From Burkholderiales bacterium (lineage in GTDB: Bacteria > Pseudomonadota > Gammaproteobacteria > Burkholderiales > SG8-41): 64,000 bases of DNA. Shown here piece by piece: positions 19,493 to 28,051 of the stretch. Within the stretch, counting starts at the first letter, position 1, and each line of letters begins with the position of its first letter. A model generated the notes under the pieces. The model was not told the origin of the DNA. It worked only from the letters and a program-made list of their open reading frames with translations, and searched no databases. The translations under genes were made by a program, and so were the position numbers. The stretch covers positions 68,268 to 132,267 of the forward strand of contig JAUXMZ010000008.1 of NCBI GenBank assembly GCA_030683105.1, written 5' to 3'.

Positions 19493-19633
19493 TAAACAGT
19501 ATTGTAATCATGGTTTTATAGAAGATCATCGGGCCGGTCTCGTATCATCTGCGGGGTAGAAAAAGCTTTGCCGTACCAATGAACTTCAGTACACTGGCCG
19601 CGTCAAACAGAGTAGTTTTAATCGAGGAGCGTT

Positions 19634-20794
19634 ATGTTTACAGGGTTTTTTGATCTGCCGTGGTGGGGGTATATCGTTTACACACTGGCTGTTACCCATA
19701 TCACGATTGCTGCCGTGACCATTTTCCTGCACCGCCATCAAGCCCATCGCGCGCTCGAACTGCATCCTTTGCCCAGTCATTTCTTCCGCTTCTGGCTGTG
19801 GCTGACTACAGGCATGCTGACCCGTACCTGGGCGGCGATCCACCGCAAACACCACGCCAAGTGCGAATCTGCGGAAGACCCGCACAGCCCGCAGATTCTC
19901 GGCATCAAGAAAGTACTGCTGGAAGGCGCGGAACTTTATCGCAAGGAAGGCCAGAACAAGGAAACGCTCGAGCGCTACGGTCACGGCACGCCGGACGACT
20001 GGCTCGAGCACCACATCTATAACCACGACCGCATCGGCATCTGGTCGATGATGGCGATCAACGTTTTGCTGTTCGGCCCCATCGGCGTGTCGATCTGGGC
20101 CGTGCAGATGCTGTGGATCCCGCTGACGGCTGCGGGCATCATCAACGGCATCGGTCACTACTGGGGCTACCGCAATTTCCAGCCTGACGATGCCAGCGCC
20201 AATGTGCTGCCGTGGGGCATCCTGATCGGCGGCGAGGAACTGCACAACAACCACCACGCCTACCCAACCTCGGCGCGACTCTCAAACCGCTGGTACGAGT
20301 TCGACCTTGGCTGGTTCTATATCCGCATACTCGAAATACTCGGGCTGGCGCAGGTCAAGAAAGTCGCGCCGCCAATTAAGCTCGATACCGCCAAGACGCA
20401 CTGCGACTTTGCCACGCTGCAGGCAGTGATCACGCATCGTTACGATGTGCTCGCCAAATACACGAAAACACTGCGCCGGACCTGCGCGGGCGAAATGCAA
20501 GAACTCAAAGCACGCGCGATCAACGTCGATCTCGCCGCGCTCAAGCGCTGGCTGCGCTTCGATGCCAGCGCACTGCCCGTCAAGGAACGCGCCGTGCGTG
20601 AAGAAGTGCTGAATCACAGCAAAGTGCTGAACACGATTTACACCATGCGCGACGAACTGGCTGCGGTATGGCAACGCTCGAACGCGTCCAAGGAACAACT
20701 GCTCCAGCAACTCGAAGACTGGTGTCTGCGCGCCGAGGCGAGCGGCATCGTTGCCTTGCAGGAGTTCTCCCGCAGGCTGCGCTGTTACGCGTAA
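19634..20794 (+). CDS. Membrane fatty acid (acyl-CoA) delta-9-type desaturase
   Basis: A 386-residue di-iron membrane enzyme introducing a double bond into acyl chains. The three histidine boxes are HRHQAHRA, HRKHHAKCE and HNNHHAYP, with helices before and between them. The C-terminal 120 residues are soluble and helical, longer than in minimal desaturases. GAGGAGCG precedes the ATG. A bidirectional terminator follows. Likely adjusts membrane fluidity; regulation is not readable. Confidence 0.92.
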   Translation: MFTGFFDLPWWGYIVYTLAVTHITIAAVTIFLHRHQAHRALELHPLPSHFFRFWLWLTTGMLTRTWAAIHRKHHAKCESAEDPHSPQILGIKKVLLEGAELYRKEGQNKETLERYGHGTPDDWLEHHIYNHDRIGIWSMMAINVLLFGPIGVSIWAVQMLWIPLTAAGIINGIGHYWGYRNFQPDDASANVLPWGILIGGEELHNNHHAYPTSARLSNRWYEFDLGWFYIRILEILGLAQVKKVAPPIKLDTAKTHCDFATLQAVITHRYDVLAKYTKTLRRTCAGEMQELKARAINVDLAALKRWLRFDASALPVKERAVREEVLNHSKVLNTIYTMRDELAAVWQRSNASKEQLLQQLEDWCLRAEASGIVALQEFSRRLRCYA

Positions 20795-20833
20795 CGGCAG
20801 GATTCGGGATCCAGCGTAACCCCCTGAACCCAT

Positions 20834-20864
20834 AAAAAAAGCCCGCTTGATGCGGGCTTTTTTT
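20834..20864. terminator. Bidirectional intrinsic terminator
   Basis: AAAAAAAGCCCGC TTGAT GCGGGCTTTTTTT: a six-to-seven pair GC stem with A and T tracts on either side. It serves the desaturase gene (plus) and rpmBG (minus). Confidence 0.9.
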
Positions 20865-20938
20865 GCGCCACGCGATGAGCGGCGGTTTACCGTCCGTTCC
20901 AACGTGTGGATATAAACCGGCGGCGAACGCCGTCCGGC

Positions 20939-21094
20939 TTATTTGATCTTGGTTTCTTTGTAAATCACGTGCTTGCGCGCCACCGGATCGAATTTCTTTA
21001 TTTCAATTTTTTCCGGCTTGGTGCGCTTGTTCTTGGTGGTGGTGTAGAAGTGGCCAGTGCCGGCGCTCGATTCGAGCTTGATTTTCTCTCTCAT
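20939..21094 (-). CDS. rpmG: 50S ribosomal protein L33
   Basis: A 51-residue basic protein beginning [20 protein letters not shown] and ending VIYKETKIK, the full pattern of proteobacterial L33 without zinc-binding cysteines. It follows rpmB by 11 bases on the same strand, the conserved order. Too short to stand out in simple frame lists but unambiguous. Terminated by the hairpin at 20834-20864. Confidence 0.97.
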   Translation of the reverse strand: MREKIKLESSAGTGHFYTTTKNKRTKPEKIEIKKFDPVARKHVIYKETKIK

Positions 21095-21105
21095 GATGGC
21101 TCCCG

Positions 21106-21342
21106 TTAAACCTGCTCGCCGCGTGCGCGCAATTCCGCCAGCACAACGTCGATGCCTTTCTTGTCGATGGTGCGCAGCCCCGCCTGTGACACACGCAGGC
21201 TGATCCAGCGATTTTCACCCTCAACCCAGAACCTGCGGTAATGCAGATTGGGCAGGAAACGCCGGAGCGTTTTATTGTTCGCATGGGAAACGTGGTTTCC
21301 CCGCATCGGTTTTTTACCGGTGACTTGACATACGCGGGACAT
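21106..21342 (-). CDS. rpmB: 50S ribosomal protein L28
   Basis: A 78-residue basic ribosomal protein: [20 protein letters not shown], then [18 protein letters not shown] and [18 protein letters not shown]. This is the zinc-free L28 form. First gene of rpmB-rpmG; radC lies upstream on the same strand after 144 bases, the order known in many gammaproteobacteria and betaproteobacteria. Confidence 0.97.
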   Translation of the reverse strand: MSRVCQVTGKKPMRGNHVSHANNKTLRRFLPNLHYRRFWVEGENRWISLRVSQAGLRTIDKKGIDVVLAELRARGEQV

Positions 21343-21486
21343 GGCACTGCTCCAGAATCATCAGACAGCCCGCGATAATACACCAGATTCTGCAGCTTGC
21401 TCAAGCTTTACCTGCCTGCCGCGGGGGCGCGACGGCCCGGATCATCCCTCCACCGGCCCCATAAATAACATTTCAAAAACAAAAAG

Positions 21487-22161
21487 TTACAATAAACCCC
21501 GCTCGGCGAACGACATCGCGGCGTCGCTGCCGACCACGAAATGATCCAGCACTTTCACCTCGACCAGGGCCAGCGCCTGCGCCAGCGCCACGGTCAGCAT
21601 TTCGTCGGCCCGGCTGGGCTCGGCGATGCCTGAAGGATGGTTATGGGCGAAAATCATGGCCGCGGCGTTGTAATGCAGCGCCCGCTTTACCACTTCGCGC
21701 GGATAAACGCTGGTCTGGGTCAGCGTGCCGCGAAACAGTTGCTCTACCGCGATCACGCGATTCTGCGCATCCAGGAAAACCCCGATGAACACTTCATAAG
21801 GCCGGCCCTGAAGCGTAAGACGCAGATAGTCGCGCACCGAACCCGGCGAACCCAGTGCATCGCCATTGCTGATTTTCTCGCGCAGCGCCCGCCGCGCCAT
21901 TTCGCTCACGGCCTGCAGCTGGACATACTTGGCCATGCCCAGACCCGGGACCGCGCAGAATTCCCGGTCGCCCGCGCTGAACAGGGCTGAAAGCGAACCG
22001 CACTGTTTGAGCACGTCGCGCGCAAGATCGACCGCGCTTTTTCCCCTGACTCCGGTGCGCAGAAATATGGCCACCAGTTCGGCGTCGGACAAGCTGTCCG
22101 CGCCTTTCGACAGGAGCTTCTCCCGGGGCCGGTCATCTGCGGGCCAGTCTGTTATAGCCAT
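21487..22161 (-). CDS. radC: RadC family JAB1/MPN-domain protein
   Basis: A 224-residue protein with a helix-hairpin-helix-like N-terminal region ([43 protein letters not shown]). The metal-binding JAB motif is [23 protein letters not shown]. RadC was named for a repair phenotype now doubted; the biochemical role is unsettled. Start chosen at [17 protein letters not shown]. The frame upstream is made of a GGTGATTGGT-type repeat array that ends just before the ATG and holds no obvious Shine-Dalgarno. Confidence 0.93.
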   Translation of the reverse strand: MAITDWPADDRPREKLLSKGADSLSDAELVAIFLRTGVRGKSAVDLARDVLKQCGSLSALFSAGDREFCAVPGLGMAKYVQLQAVSEMARRALREKISNGDALGSPGSVRDYLRLTLQGRPYEVFIGVFLDAQNRVIAVEQLFRGTLTQTSVYPREVVKRALHYNAAAMIFAHNHPSGIAEPSRADEMLTVALAQALALVEVKVLDHFVVGSDAAMSFAERGLL

Positions 22162-22162
22162 G

Positions 22163-22279
22163 AAGCGGTGATTGGTGATGAGTGAATGGTAATTGGTTAA
22201 ACGGCCTGATACATCACTGCGTTTACGGCTGCATGAGCGTTTTTTCCATTTACTATTCACCATTTACCATTCACCGCAT
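22163..22279. repeat. GGTGATTGGT inverted phrase array between radC and coaBC
   Basis: Left arm GCGGTGATTGGTGATGAGTG plus GGTAATTGGTT (22165-22198); right arm CCATTTACTATTCACCATTT plus ACCATTCACCGC (22246-22277); loop about 48 bases. It abuts the radC start codon on one side and lies about 40 bases before coaBC on the other. Confidence 0.85.
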
Positions 22280-22320
22280 TTAAAGTTACACTCTTTCTTC
22301 TTGCCAGCGGAAAGCGCTAT

Positions 22321-23535
22321 ATGACTGATAGTTCTAGAAAAAAAGTCCTGCTCGGCGTAACCGGCGGGGTCGCCGCCTACAAGTCGGCCGAACTGGTGCG
22401 CCTGCTGGTGCGCAGCGGTATCGAGGTGCAGGTGGTCATGACGTCAGCCGCCTGCGGTTTCATTACGCCCGCCACGCTGCAGGCGCTCTCGGGCAACCCG
22501 GTATTCACCGACATGTGGGATGCGCGCATTGCGAACAACATGGCCCACATCGATCTCACGCGCGACAAGGCAGCCATCGTGGTTGCGCCGGCCACGGCTG
22601 ATTTCATGGCCAAGCTTGCCAACGGCCTGGCCGATGATTTGCTCTCCACCCTGTGTCTGGCACGGGAATGCCCGCTGCTCGTCGCGCCCGCGATGAACCG
22701 CCAGATGTGGGATAACCCGGCCACCCGGCGCAATGCCGCGCAACTCGAGCGCGACGGCCTCACCCTGCTCGGCCCGGCCAGCGGGGATCAGGCCTGCGGC
22801 GAAACCGGCATGGGCCGCATGCTCGAAGCCCAGGAAATCGCCGATGCCACGATCGCTTTTCTGGCCCCCAAGCTGTTGAAAGGCGCGCGGGTGCTGATCA
22901 CGGCGGGGCCGACTTTCGAGGCCATAGACGCCGTGCGCGGCATTACCAACAGGAGTTCGGGAAAAATGGGCTATGCCGTGGCGCGCGCGGCATTGGGCGC
23001 CGGAGCCAAAGTCGCCCTGATCTCGGGTCCGGTCAGCCTGTCGGCACCGGCTGGCGTCGACATCACGCACATTGAAACTGCTGCGCAGATGTTCGAGGCG
23101 GTCAAGAAGCAGGTGGCAAACGCCGACATTTTCATCAGCGTCGCTGCAGTGGCGGACTATCAGGTGGACCAACCGCGCGAACACAAGGTCAAGAAATCCG
23201 ACGAGGCGCAATTGAGTCTCCAGCTGGTGCCCAATCCCGACATTCTGGGCTGGGTGGCGGCGCGGCCCAAGCCGCCGTTTTGCGTTGGGTTCGCTGCTGA
23301 GAGCCGCAACCTCGATACCTATGCCGAGCAGAAGCGGCGCCGGAAGAACATACCGCTGATGGTCGCCAACCTGGCGCAGCATGCCATAGGGGCCGACGAC
23401 AACGAGGTCATGCTGCTCGACGATACCGGCACGCACCAGCTCGACCGCGCGCCCAAGGATGTCGTCGCGCAACAGATCATCGCCCACATCGCCAAGCTTT
23501 ACGACTCAACAAAAAAGCGCAAAGCAAAACCCTAA
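22321..23535 (+). CDS. coaBC: Bifunctional phosphopantothenoylcysteine decarboxylase / phosphopantothenate-cysteine ligase
   Basis: Makes 4'-phosphopantetheine in CoA synthesis, so it acts downstream of the panB and panC products also encoded here. The N-terminal flavin decarboxylase half shows LGVTGGVAAYKSAEL, NMAHIDLTRDKAAIVVAPATADFMAKLANGLADDLLS and APAMNRQMW. The C-terminal ligase half shows VLITAGPTFEAIDAVRGITNRSSGKMGYA and SVAAVADYQVDQ. The 404-residue length is normal. Followed immediately by an ACGAAGGAC repeat array, then dut, the usual coaBC-dut order. Confidence 0.97.
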   Translation: MTDSSRKKVLLGVTGGVAAYKSAELVRLLVRSGIEVQVVMTSAACGFITPATLQALSGNPVFTDMWDARIANNMAHIDLTRDKAAIVVAPATADFMAKLANGLADDLLSTLCLARECPLLVAPAMNRQMWDNPATRRNAAQLERDGLTLLGPASGDQACGETGMGRMLEAQEIADATIAFLAPKLLKGARVLITAGPTFEAIDAVRGITNRSSGKMGYAVARAALGAGAKVALISGPVSLSAPAGVDITHIETAAQMFEAVKKQVANADIFISVAAVADYQVDQPREHKVKKSDEAQLSLQLVPNPDILGWVAARPKPPFCVGFAAESRNLDTYAEQKRRRKNIPLMVANLAQHAIGADDNEVMLLDDTGTHQLDRAPKDVVAQQIIAHIAKLYDSTKKRKAKP

Positions 23536-23686
23536 AGCATTAACACAAAGGACACCAAGGAAAAGCAAAGAACACGATGTAAAGATATAAAGGGGTAAGA
23601 CTTAGCCTCCTGCCGCATGGACAAGGACCCCTTTATTGGCGTTATTTGTATTTCTTCGTGTCCTTTGTGTCCTTCGTGTTAATGCT
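23536..23686. repeat. ACGAAGGAC inverted phrase array between coaBC and dut
   Basis: Left arm AGCATTAACACAAAGGACAC plus CAAGGAAA (23536-23563); right arm TTCTTCGTGTCCTTTGTGTC plus CTTCGTGTTAATGCT (23652-23686); loop about 90 bases. The left arm begins right after the coaBC stop codon. Confidence 0.85.
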
Positions 23687-23737
23687 TTTGATTTTTTCGT
23701 TCTTCCTTCGCGTTCATGCTCCTTTTAATTTACCCAA

Positions 23738-24187
23738 ATGAAAAAAATCGACGTCAAGATTCTCGATGCGCGGCTGCGCGACCAGTTGCCTCACTACGCG
23801 ACACCGGGTTCGGCGGGTCTCGACTTGCGCGCCTGCATAGACGCGCCCATTACGTTGCAGCCGGGGCAGGCCGAACTGGTGCCCACGGGTATGGCCATCC
23901 ATCTTGCCGATCCCGGCTTCGCCGCGGTGGTACTGCCGCGTTCGGGTCTCGGTCACAAGCACGGCATCGTGCTCGGCAATCTGGTCGGCCTGATCGACTC
24001 CGATTATCAGGGGCAGATTTTCGTCTCGACCTGGAACCGCGGCAACACGCCATTCGTGCTCAACCCCATGGAACGCCTCGCCCAACTCGTGATCGTGCCC
24101 GTGCTGCAGGTCGGGTTCAACATAGTCGACGATTTCGACGCCAGCGGCCGCGGCGCGGGCGGTTTTGGCAGCACGGGGAAGGGGTAG
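23738..24187 (+). CDS. dut: dUTP diphosphatase
   Basis: Hydrolyses dUTP to dUMP, keeping uracil out of DNA. All five trimeric-dUTPase motifs are present: [10 protein letters not shown] (I), [16 protein letters not shown] (II), [11 protein letters not shown] with catalytic Asp (III), [11 protein letters not shown] (IV) and [11 protein letters not shown] (V). The 149-residue length is normal. The next gene begins 48 bases downstream inside a repeat array. Confidence 0.97.
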   Translation: MKKIDVKILDARLRDQLPHYATPGSAGLDLRACIDAPITLQPGQAELVPTGMAIHLADPGFAAVVLPRSGLGHKHGIVLGNLVGLIDSDYQGQIFVSTWNRGNTPFVLNPMERLAQLVIVPVLQVGFNIVDDFDASGRGAGGFGSTGKG

Positions 24188-24189
24188 AC

Positions 24190-24282
24190 TCGAGTGTTGA
24201 GTGTTGAGTTTTAAATTTTTAGTGACGGGGCGAAAATGACCAAAGCTGTTAACTCAACACTTAACACTAAACACTCAGCACT
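24190..24282. repeat. GTGTTGAGT inverted phrase array overlapping the CbiX-like gene start
   Basis: Left arm CTCGAGTGTTGAGTGTTGAG (24190-24209) and right arm AACTCAACACTTAACACTAA plus ACACTCAGCA (24250-24279). The right arm is read as codons 5-15 of the CbiX-like protein. Confidence 0.85.
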
Positions 24283-24640
24283 GATCTTATTTGCTCACGG
24301 TGCGCGCGATCCTGAATGGGCGGTGCCGTTCCGGAAAATCCAGCGCAATGTTGCCAAGCGCCGCCCCGAGCTCAAGGTCGAGCTTGCCTTTCTCGAGTTC
24401 ATGGCGCCTGCGCTGCCTGATGCAGTAGAAAATCTGGCCGGGGCTGGGCACGGCACCATCACGGTTGCACCGCTGTTCATGGCACAGGGCGGGCATCTTA
24501 AACATGACCTGCCGCTGATACTCGACGACTTGCGCCGGCGTTTTCCCGGCGTCACGCTCACCCTGTTGCCGGCAGTCGGTGACGTTGATGTCATTCTCGA
24601 CGCCATCGGCGACTGGCTGGTCAACAGCACGCCGTGCTGA
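24236..24640 (+). CDS. Small CbiX/SirB-type sirohydrochlorin chelatase-like protein
   Basis: A 134-residue single-domain chelatase-like protein. Core motifs: LILFAHGARDPEW with the metal-binding histidine, LAFLEFMAPALPDAVENLAG and ITVAPLFMAQGGHLKHDLP with a second histidine. CbiX-short proteins insert Co or Fe into sirohydrochlorin, or act on related tetrapyrroles. The first 15 residues (MTKAVNSTLNTKHSA) come from a phrase-repeat arm and are unlike homologues, which begin at about KALILFAHG. The Shine-Dalgarno is weak (GGGGCG). The repeat may have replaced the original start (inference). Confidence 0.85.
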   Translation: MTKAVNSTLNTKHSALILFAHGARDPEWAVPFRKIQRNVAKRRPELKVELAFLEFMAPALPDAVENLAGAGHGTITVAPLFMAQGGHLKHDLPLILDDLRRRFPGVTLTLLPAVGDVDVILDAIGDWLVNSTPC

Positions 24641-24653
24641 ACGTTAAAACCCC

Positions 24654-25103
24654 ATGGCTAAAAAATACCTGAAACATGCAGTTGCCGTCTTCTCGCTATG
24701 CCTGCTGGCCGTTGCCGCGCGCGCCGACATGCCGGAAATTGCGCTCACCATCGGCGGGCATCAATTAATAGCCGAGGTTGCCTCTACCGACACCGATCGC
24801 GCACAGGGCCTGATGCACCGGCGCATGATGCCGGAGAATCGCGGCATGCTGTTCGTGTTTCCGCAGACCGCGCCGCTCGGCTTCTGGATGATGAACACCT
24901 ACCTGCCGCTCAGCATCGCGTTCGTCGATGATGCGGGCACCATCATCAACATCACCGACATGAAGCCGCTCACCACCGATACCCATCACTCATCAAGGCC
25001 GGCAAGGTATGCGCTCGAAATGAACAAGGGCTGGTTCGCCAAGCGCGGGATCGGGTCCGGCGCGAAAATCGAAGGCCTCGCCCGCGCGCCCGCCGGGCGA
25101 TAG
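24654..25103 (+). CDS. DUF192 exported protein
   Basis: A 149-residue protein with a signal peptide (residues 1-24, ending ARADM) and a DUF192 domain: TDTDRAQGLMHRRMMPENRGMLFVFP, LGFWMMNTYLPLSIAFVDDAGTIINI and ARYALEMNKGWFAKRGI. The family is widespread and mostly periplasmic; its role is not established. Thirteen bases downstream of the CbiX-like gene, same strand. An A/T-flanked stretch at 25104-25137 (AAAAAAACG...CGTTTTTTT) may end the transcript, but the stem is very short. Confidence 0.85.
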   Translation: MAKKYLKHAVAVFSLCLLAVAARADMPEIALTIGGHQLIAEVASTDTDRAQGLMHRRMMPENRGMLFVFPQTAPLGFWMMNTYLPLSIAFVDDAGTIINITDMKPLTTDTHHSSRPARYALEMNKGWFAKRGIGSGAKIEGLARAPAGR

Positions 25104-25257
25104 CGCAAAAAAACGCACAGCGCGCCGTACGTTTTTTTAATGATGCTACAACTGCGGTCCTGCAAAAAGCTTTACGTGTTGCATCGCCGCGTTGACCGGA
25201 ACAAACGTCACTTGTATGGCGTTCTTTTCGCTCTGTTTTTTGGTTTTTTCATTTTTA

Positions 25258-25287
25258 AAGTTTGCCGGGCTTGGCCCCGGCAAACTT
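25258..25287. terminator. Strong GC hairpin after the PuuD-like gene
   Basis: AAGTTTGCCGGG pairs perfectly with CCCGGCAAACTT around a six-base loop, directly after the stop codon of the minus-strand PuuD-like gene. The minus-strand tail is only TTTAAAAATG, so termination would be imperfect; it may act mainly as a 3' stabilising hairpin. Confidence 0.55.
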
Positions 25288-25788
25288 CTAGCCGAACATC
25301 GCGGTTCTGAACACGCCCCCGCTCGCCGACATGAAAAACAGCAGCGGGATCGACAGCATGGTGTTGGTGCGCGAGGCCAGAAACGCAAGACGGCGCGCCT
25401 TGTTCTTCTCTTCGTCGGTTGCCGTCACTATCCCCAGGATCTTCTTCTGGTTAGGCCATATGATCACCCAGACATTGATGAACATGATGGTGCCGAGCCA
25501 GGCGCCGATGCCGATCGGGTAGTAAGCAGGATTCAGGAACAGGAACGCGTCAAGAAAGTGCTTGCCGAGCATCATGGCCCCGGCCAGCCATGTCACCAAT
25601 GCCGCCCAGCGGAACCAGAACAACGCGCGCGGCGCAACATGCTTGGTAATGCCGGCACCAGTGTTATCTGCCGCAGCCGCCTTGAGCGCGCCGACCTGCA
25701 CGAAGTTGAAGTAATACAGCAGGCCGATCCACATCACGCCGGCCATGATATGCAACCACCGGCCCAATCCGAGTAGTATGAATTCCAT
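25288..25788 (-). CDS. PuuD-like (urate oxidase N-terminal) membrane protein
   Basis: A 166-residue protein with four predicted helices (residues 8-28, 55-78, 92-112, 140-158). It contains GRWLHIMAGVMWIGLLYYFNFVQ with a histidine in the first helix, and WPNQKKILGI, matching the urate_ox_N/PuuD membrane domain that precedes a cytochrome c in full PuuD proteins. No cytochrome domain is present, so urate hydroxylation cannot be assumed. GGGAGGCG precedes the ATG. It follows a 31-codon membrane peptide gene by ten bases. Confidence 0.8.
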   Translation of the reverse strand: MEFILLGLGRWLHIMAGVMWIGLLYYFNFVQVGALKAAAADNTGAGITKHVAPRALFWFRWAALVTWLAGAMMLGKHFLDAFLFLNPAYYPIGIGAWLGTIMFINVWVIIWPNQKKILGIVTATDEEKNKARRLAFLASRTNTMLSIPLLFFMSASGGVFRTAMFG

Positions 25789-25798
25789 ATCGCCTCCC

Positions 25799-25894
25799 TT
25801 ACTGCAGCGCGAATTTAATGATGTTGAACAGGATCAGCGTAAGCACCAAGCCGCTAATTACCGTACCCCACAGCGAATCGAGCGGATTTTTCAT
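25799..25894 (-). CDS. 31-residue single-span membrane peptide
   Basis: A very short gene preceded by a near-perfect Shine-Dalgarno (AAAGGAGG, six bases before ATG). The product starts MKNPLDSLWGTV, has one hydrophobic helix (residues 12-27, VISGLVLTLILFNIIK) and ends FALQ. It lies ten bases upstream of the PuuD-like gene on the same strand, so the two are very likely co-translated. I do not recognise a named family. It could be a small subunit of the PuuD-like membrane complex (inference). Confidence 0.7.
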   Translation of the reverse strand: MKNPLDSLWGTVISGLVLTLILFNIIKFALQ

Positions 25895-26022
25895 GACAGC
25901 CTCCTTTGGCACACGGTTATTTTCGAATGAAGCTGCGTGTTAGATTAACCAAAGAGAACATGAGTGGCAATAGTTGAGTAAATTAATCGGTTTTTCAAGG
26001 CCATCGCCCGCCCCGACCCAGA

Positions 26023-26048
26023 AAAAAGGGCGCCGAAGCGCCCTTTTT
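26023..26048. terminator. Bidirectional intrinsic terminator after sodB
   Basis: AAAAAGGGCGC CGAA GCGCCCTTTTT: a compact GC stem with a tetraloop and A/T tracts, 21 bases after the sodB stop codon. Confidence 0.9.
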
Positions 26049-26068
26049 GGCTCATTTCATGCCAAAAA

Positions 26069-26650
26069 TCAGCCGGCAAAGTTTTTCGCTGCAAACTCCC
26101 AGTTCACCAGGTTCCAGAATGCCGCCACGTAATCGGGACGGCGATTGCGGTAGTCGACGTAATAGGCATGCTCCCACACGTCGCAGGTCAGCAGCGGCTT
26201 CCTGTCGGTGGTGAGCGGCGTTGCCGCGTTCGAGGTGGATTCAATCGCCAGGGTGCCATCCTTGTTCTTGACCAGCCATGCCCAGCCCGAACCAAACGTG
26301 CCTACCGCTGCCGCAGAAAACTGCTTCTTGAATTCGTCGAACGAACCGAATTTGGCGTCAATTGCCTTGGCGAGGTCGCCTGCGGGATTGCCGCCACCCT
26401 TGGGCGACAAGCTGTTCCAGTAGAAGGTATGGTTCCAGATCTGCGCCGCGTTGTTGAACATTCCACCAGATGATTTCCTGACGATGTCCTCGAGCGACAT
26501 GTTTTCGAACTCGGTGCCTTTGACCAGATTGTTGAGATTGGTCACATAAGTCTGATGGTGCTTGCCGTGATGGAATTCGAGCGTTTCCTTCGAAATATGC
26601 GGCTGCAGCGCATCCAATGCATAGGGAAGAGCGGGAAGCTGGTGTTGCAC
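26069..26650 (-). CDS. sodB: Superoxide dismutase, Fe/Mn family (iron type)
   Basis: Disproportionates superoxide. The 193-residue protein has the metal ligands in [18 protein letters not shown] and [28 protein letters not shown] and [10 protein letters not shown] suggest the iron-type enzyme. AGGAGAATACAGAGT-like sequence precedes the start. Monocistronic, with its own terminator downstream; about 200 bases upstream carry no gene. Confidence 0.95.
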   Translation of the reverse strand: MQHQLPALPYALDALQPHISKETLEFHHGKHHQTYVTNLNNLVKGTEFENMSLEDIVRKSSGGMFNNAAQIWNHTFYWNSLSPKGGGNPAGDLAKAIDAKFGSFDEFKKQFSAAAVGTFGSGWAWLVKNKDGTLAIESTSNAATPLTTDRKPLLTCDVWEHAYYVDYRNRRPDYVAAFWNLVNWEFAAKNFAG

Positions 26651-26858
26651 TCTGTATTCTCCTCGGGGTTGTTGAAAAAAACGTGATGTTACAGAAAGAT
26701 GGTGGCGTTAACCAGCGCAGCCAAATAATTACGACACAAACACCCACGCTGGCCTGATCGTTTTTCGACAATCAGTGTCGAGATACGTTCATCTGTCCGG
26801 GTTTCCGGCTAGCCAGCAAACAATTCCGTCGCCAGGGCTAATTTTAATAGCGCCCTCG

Positions 26859-27833
26859 TCACGCCGTCGCGGCGCCGCAAGTCTCCAGAGCGACGATGGC
26901 CTTGGCCTGATTGAAATCCTCGGCATAACGCGAGCAGTACAGGCAGCATGCGAGCTGATTGACGATGGGCATCGGCAACGGCACCGCACCTCTGAGCGCT
27001 TTTCCTATCCACGCCGCGGTCGCCTTGACATCCATGTCGCAGGTATCGACCGCAGTTGCCATGCGCTCTTCTTCGAACAACACCGTGCACTCTCCTGCTT
27101 CATGGAATTCGATGCGCGGCCGCTTGCGTGGATTGGCAAACGCTTCACCCTCGGTGCCGCGCATCAACAGCGCGCGCTCGCCGGTGGCGGCAAAAAATTC
27201 GCGCAGCTTCTGCAGATAATCAGGATGGGTGACGCCGACCATGCGCACACCGGCGCCGCCGAACGGATCGATGAGCTTGGCGAGCGTATGTGCGCTGTTA
27301 CGCACGCCCAGGCGGCTACGCAACGCCAGCAGCTCCGCCAGGCCCGGCGACAGAACTGCAGTCGGCACGAAAGTGACGCGTCCGGCATCGAGCGCCTGCT
27401 GGGCCTGTCCCAGCGTGGCGCACGGCAGCACGCCGAGCTCGCGCAGCACGTAGGCGCTGGCGCTGCGTCCGCCGCCATCTAGCGCACCATGCATTAACAC
27501 CGGCACGCCGAATCGTTCGAGCTCGAGCGCGATCAGCGGCATCAGATTGGGCTGCTGGCGGGTGCCGTTATAGGTCGGGATCACCACCGGCCGCGGTTTG
27601 CCGTCAGGTACTTCGAGACGATGCAGTCGCATGCTGACAGCGTTGTAAAAACCAATCAGCTCCGTCACCGATTCGGTCTTCATGCGCAGCGCGAGGGAAA
27701 TGGCGCCGAGTTCGAGATCGGGCACGCCGCCATCGAGCATGGCCGCGTAGAGCTGATCCGCATCCTCAATCGACAAATCGCGCGAACCGTGGGCGCCGCG
27801 CCCGATTTCCTTGATGTAGTGCGCGTAATTCAT
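26859..27833 (-). CDS. ybiB: YbiB/TrpD2, anthranilate phosphoribosyltransferase-like DNA-binding protein
   Basis: A 324-residue protein with the fold of anthranilate phosphoribosyltransferase: N-terminal helical domain (LSIEDADQLYAAMLDGGVPDLELGAISLALRMKTES) and VVIPTYNGTRQQPNLMPLIA, LMHGALDGGGRSASAYVLRELGV. The PRPP and anthranilate contacts of true TrpD are altered. E. coli YbiB is known to bind nucleic acid non-specifically and is under SOS control. No trp genes are nearby, which fits TrpD2 rather than TrpD. Confidence 0.85.
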   Translation of the reverse strand: MNYAHYIKEIGRGAHGSRDLSIEDADQLYAAMLDGGVPDLELGAISLALRMKTESVTELIGFYNAVSMRLHRLEVPDGKPRPVVIPTYNGTRQQPNLMPLIALELERFGVPVLMHGALDGGGRSASAYVLRELGVLPCATLGQAQQALDAGRVTFVPTAVLSPGLAELLALRSRLGVRNSAHTLAKLIDPFGGAGVRMVGVTHPDYLQKLREFFAATGERALLMRGTEGEAFANPRKRPRIEFHEAGECTVLFEEERMATAVDTCDMDVKATAAWIGKALRGAVPLPMPIVNQLACCLYCSRYAEDFNQAKAIVALETCGAATA

Positions 27834-28051
27834 GATGTCATACCGACGCTTCTAAGCGACGGCCAGAATCCGCACATAGTCGCCGCGGCAACAGCATATC
27901 GGTGGTGTTTTGCTCATGTTGCCAATCTAGCAACCACCGTGCCAGAGATAAATATCATTATATATCAACTAGTTATGAATTATCTCTGAATACCAGTGCC
28001 TGCCCGCGGTGCATCGCCGCGCCATGTTGGTGCAGCACTGGTCGATGCCGG

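Noticed and set aside
25104-25140. Intrinsic terminator after the DUF192 gene
   Set aside because: The A and T tracts are suggestive, but only a two-pair GC stem supports a hairpin, so it was mentioned only in the gene entry.
26859-27833. Calling this gene trpD
   Set aside because: No trp neighbours and altered substrate-binding loops favour the YbiB/TrpD2 paralogue.
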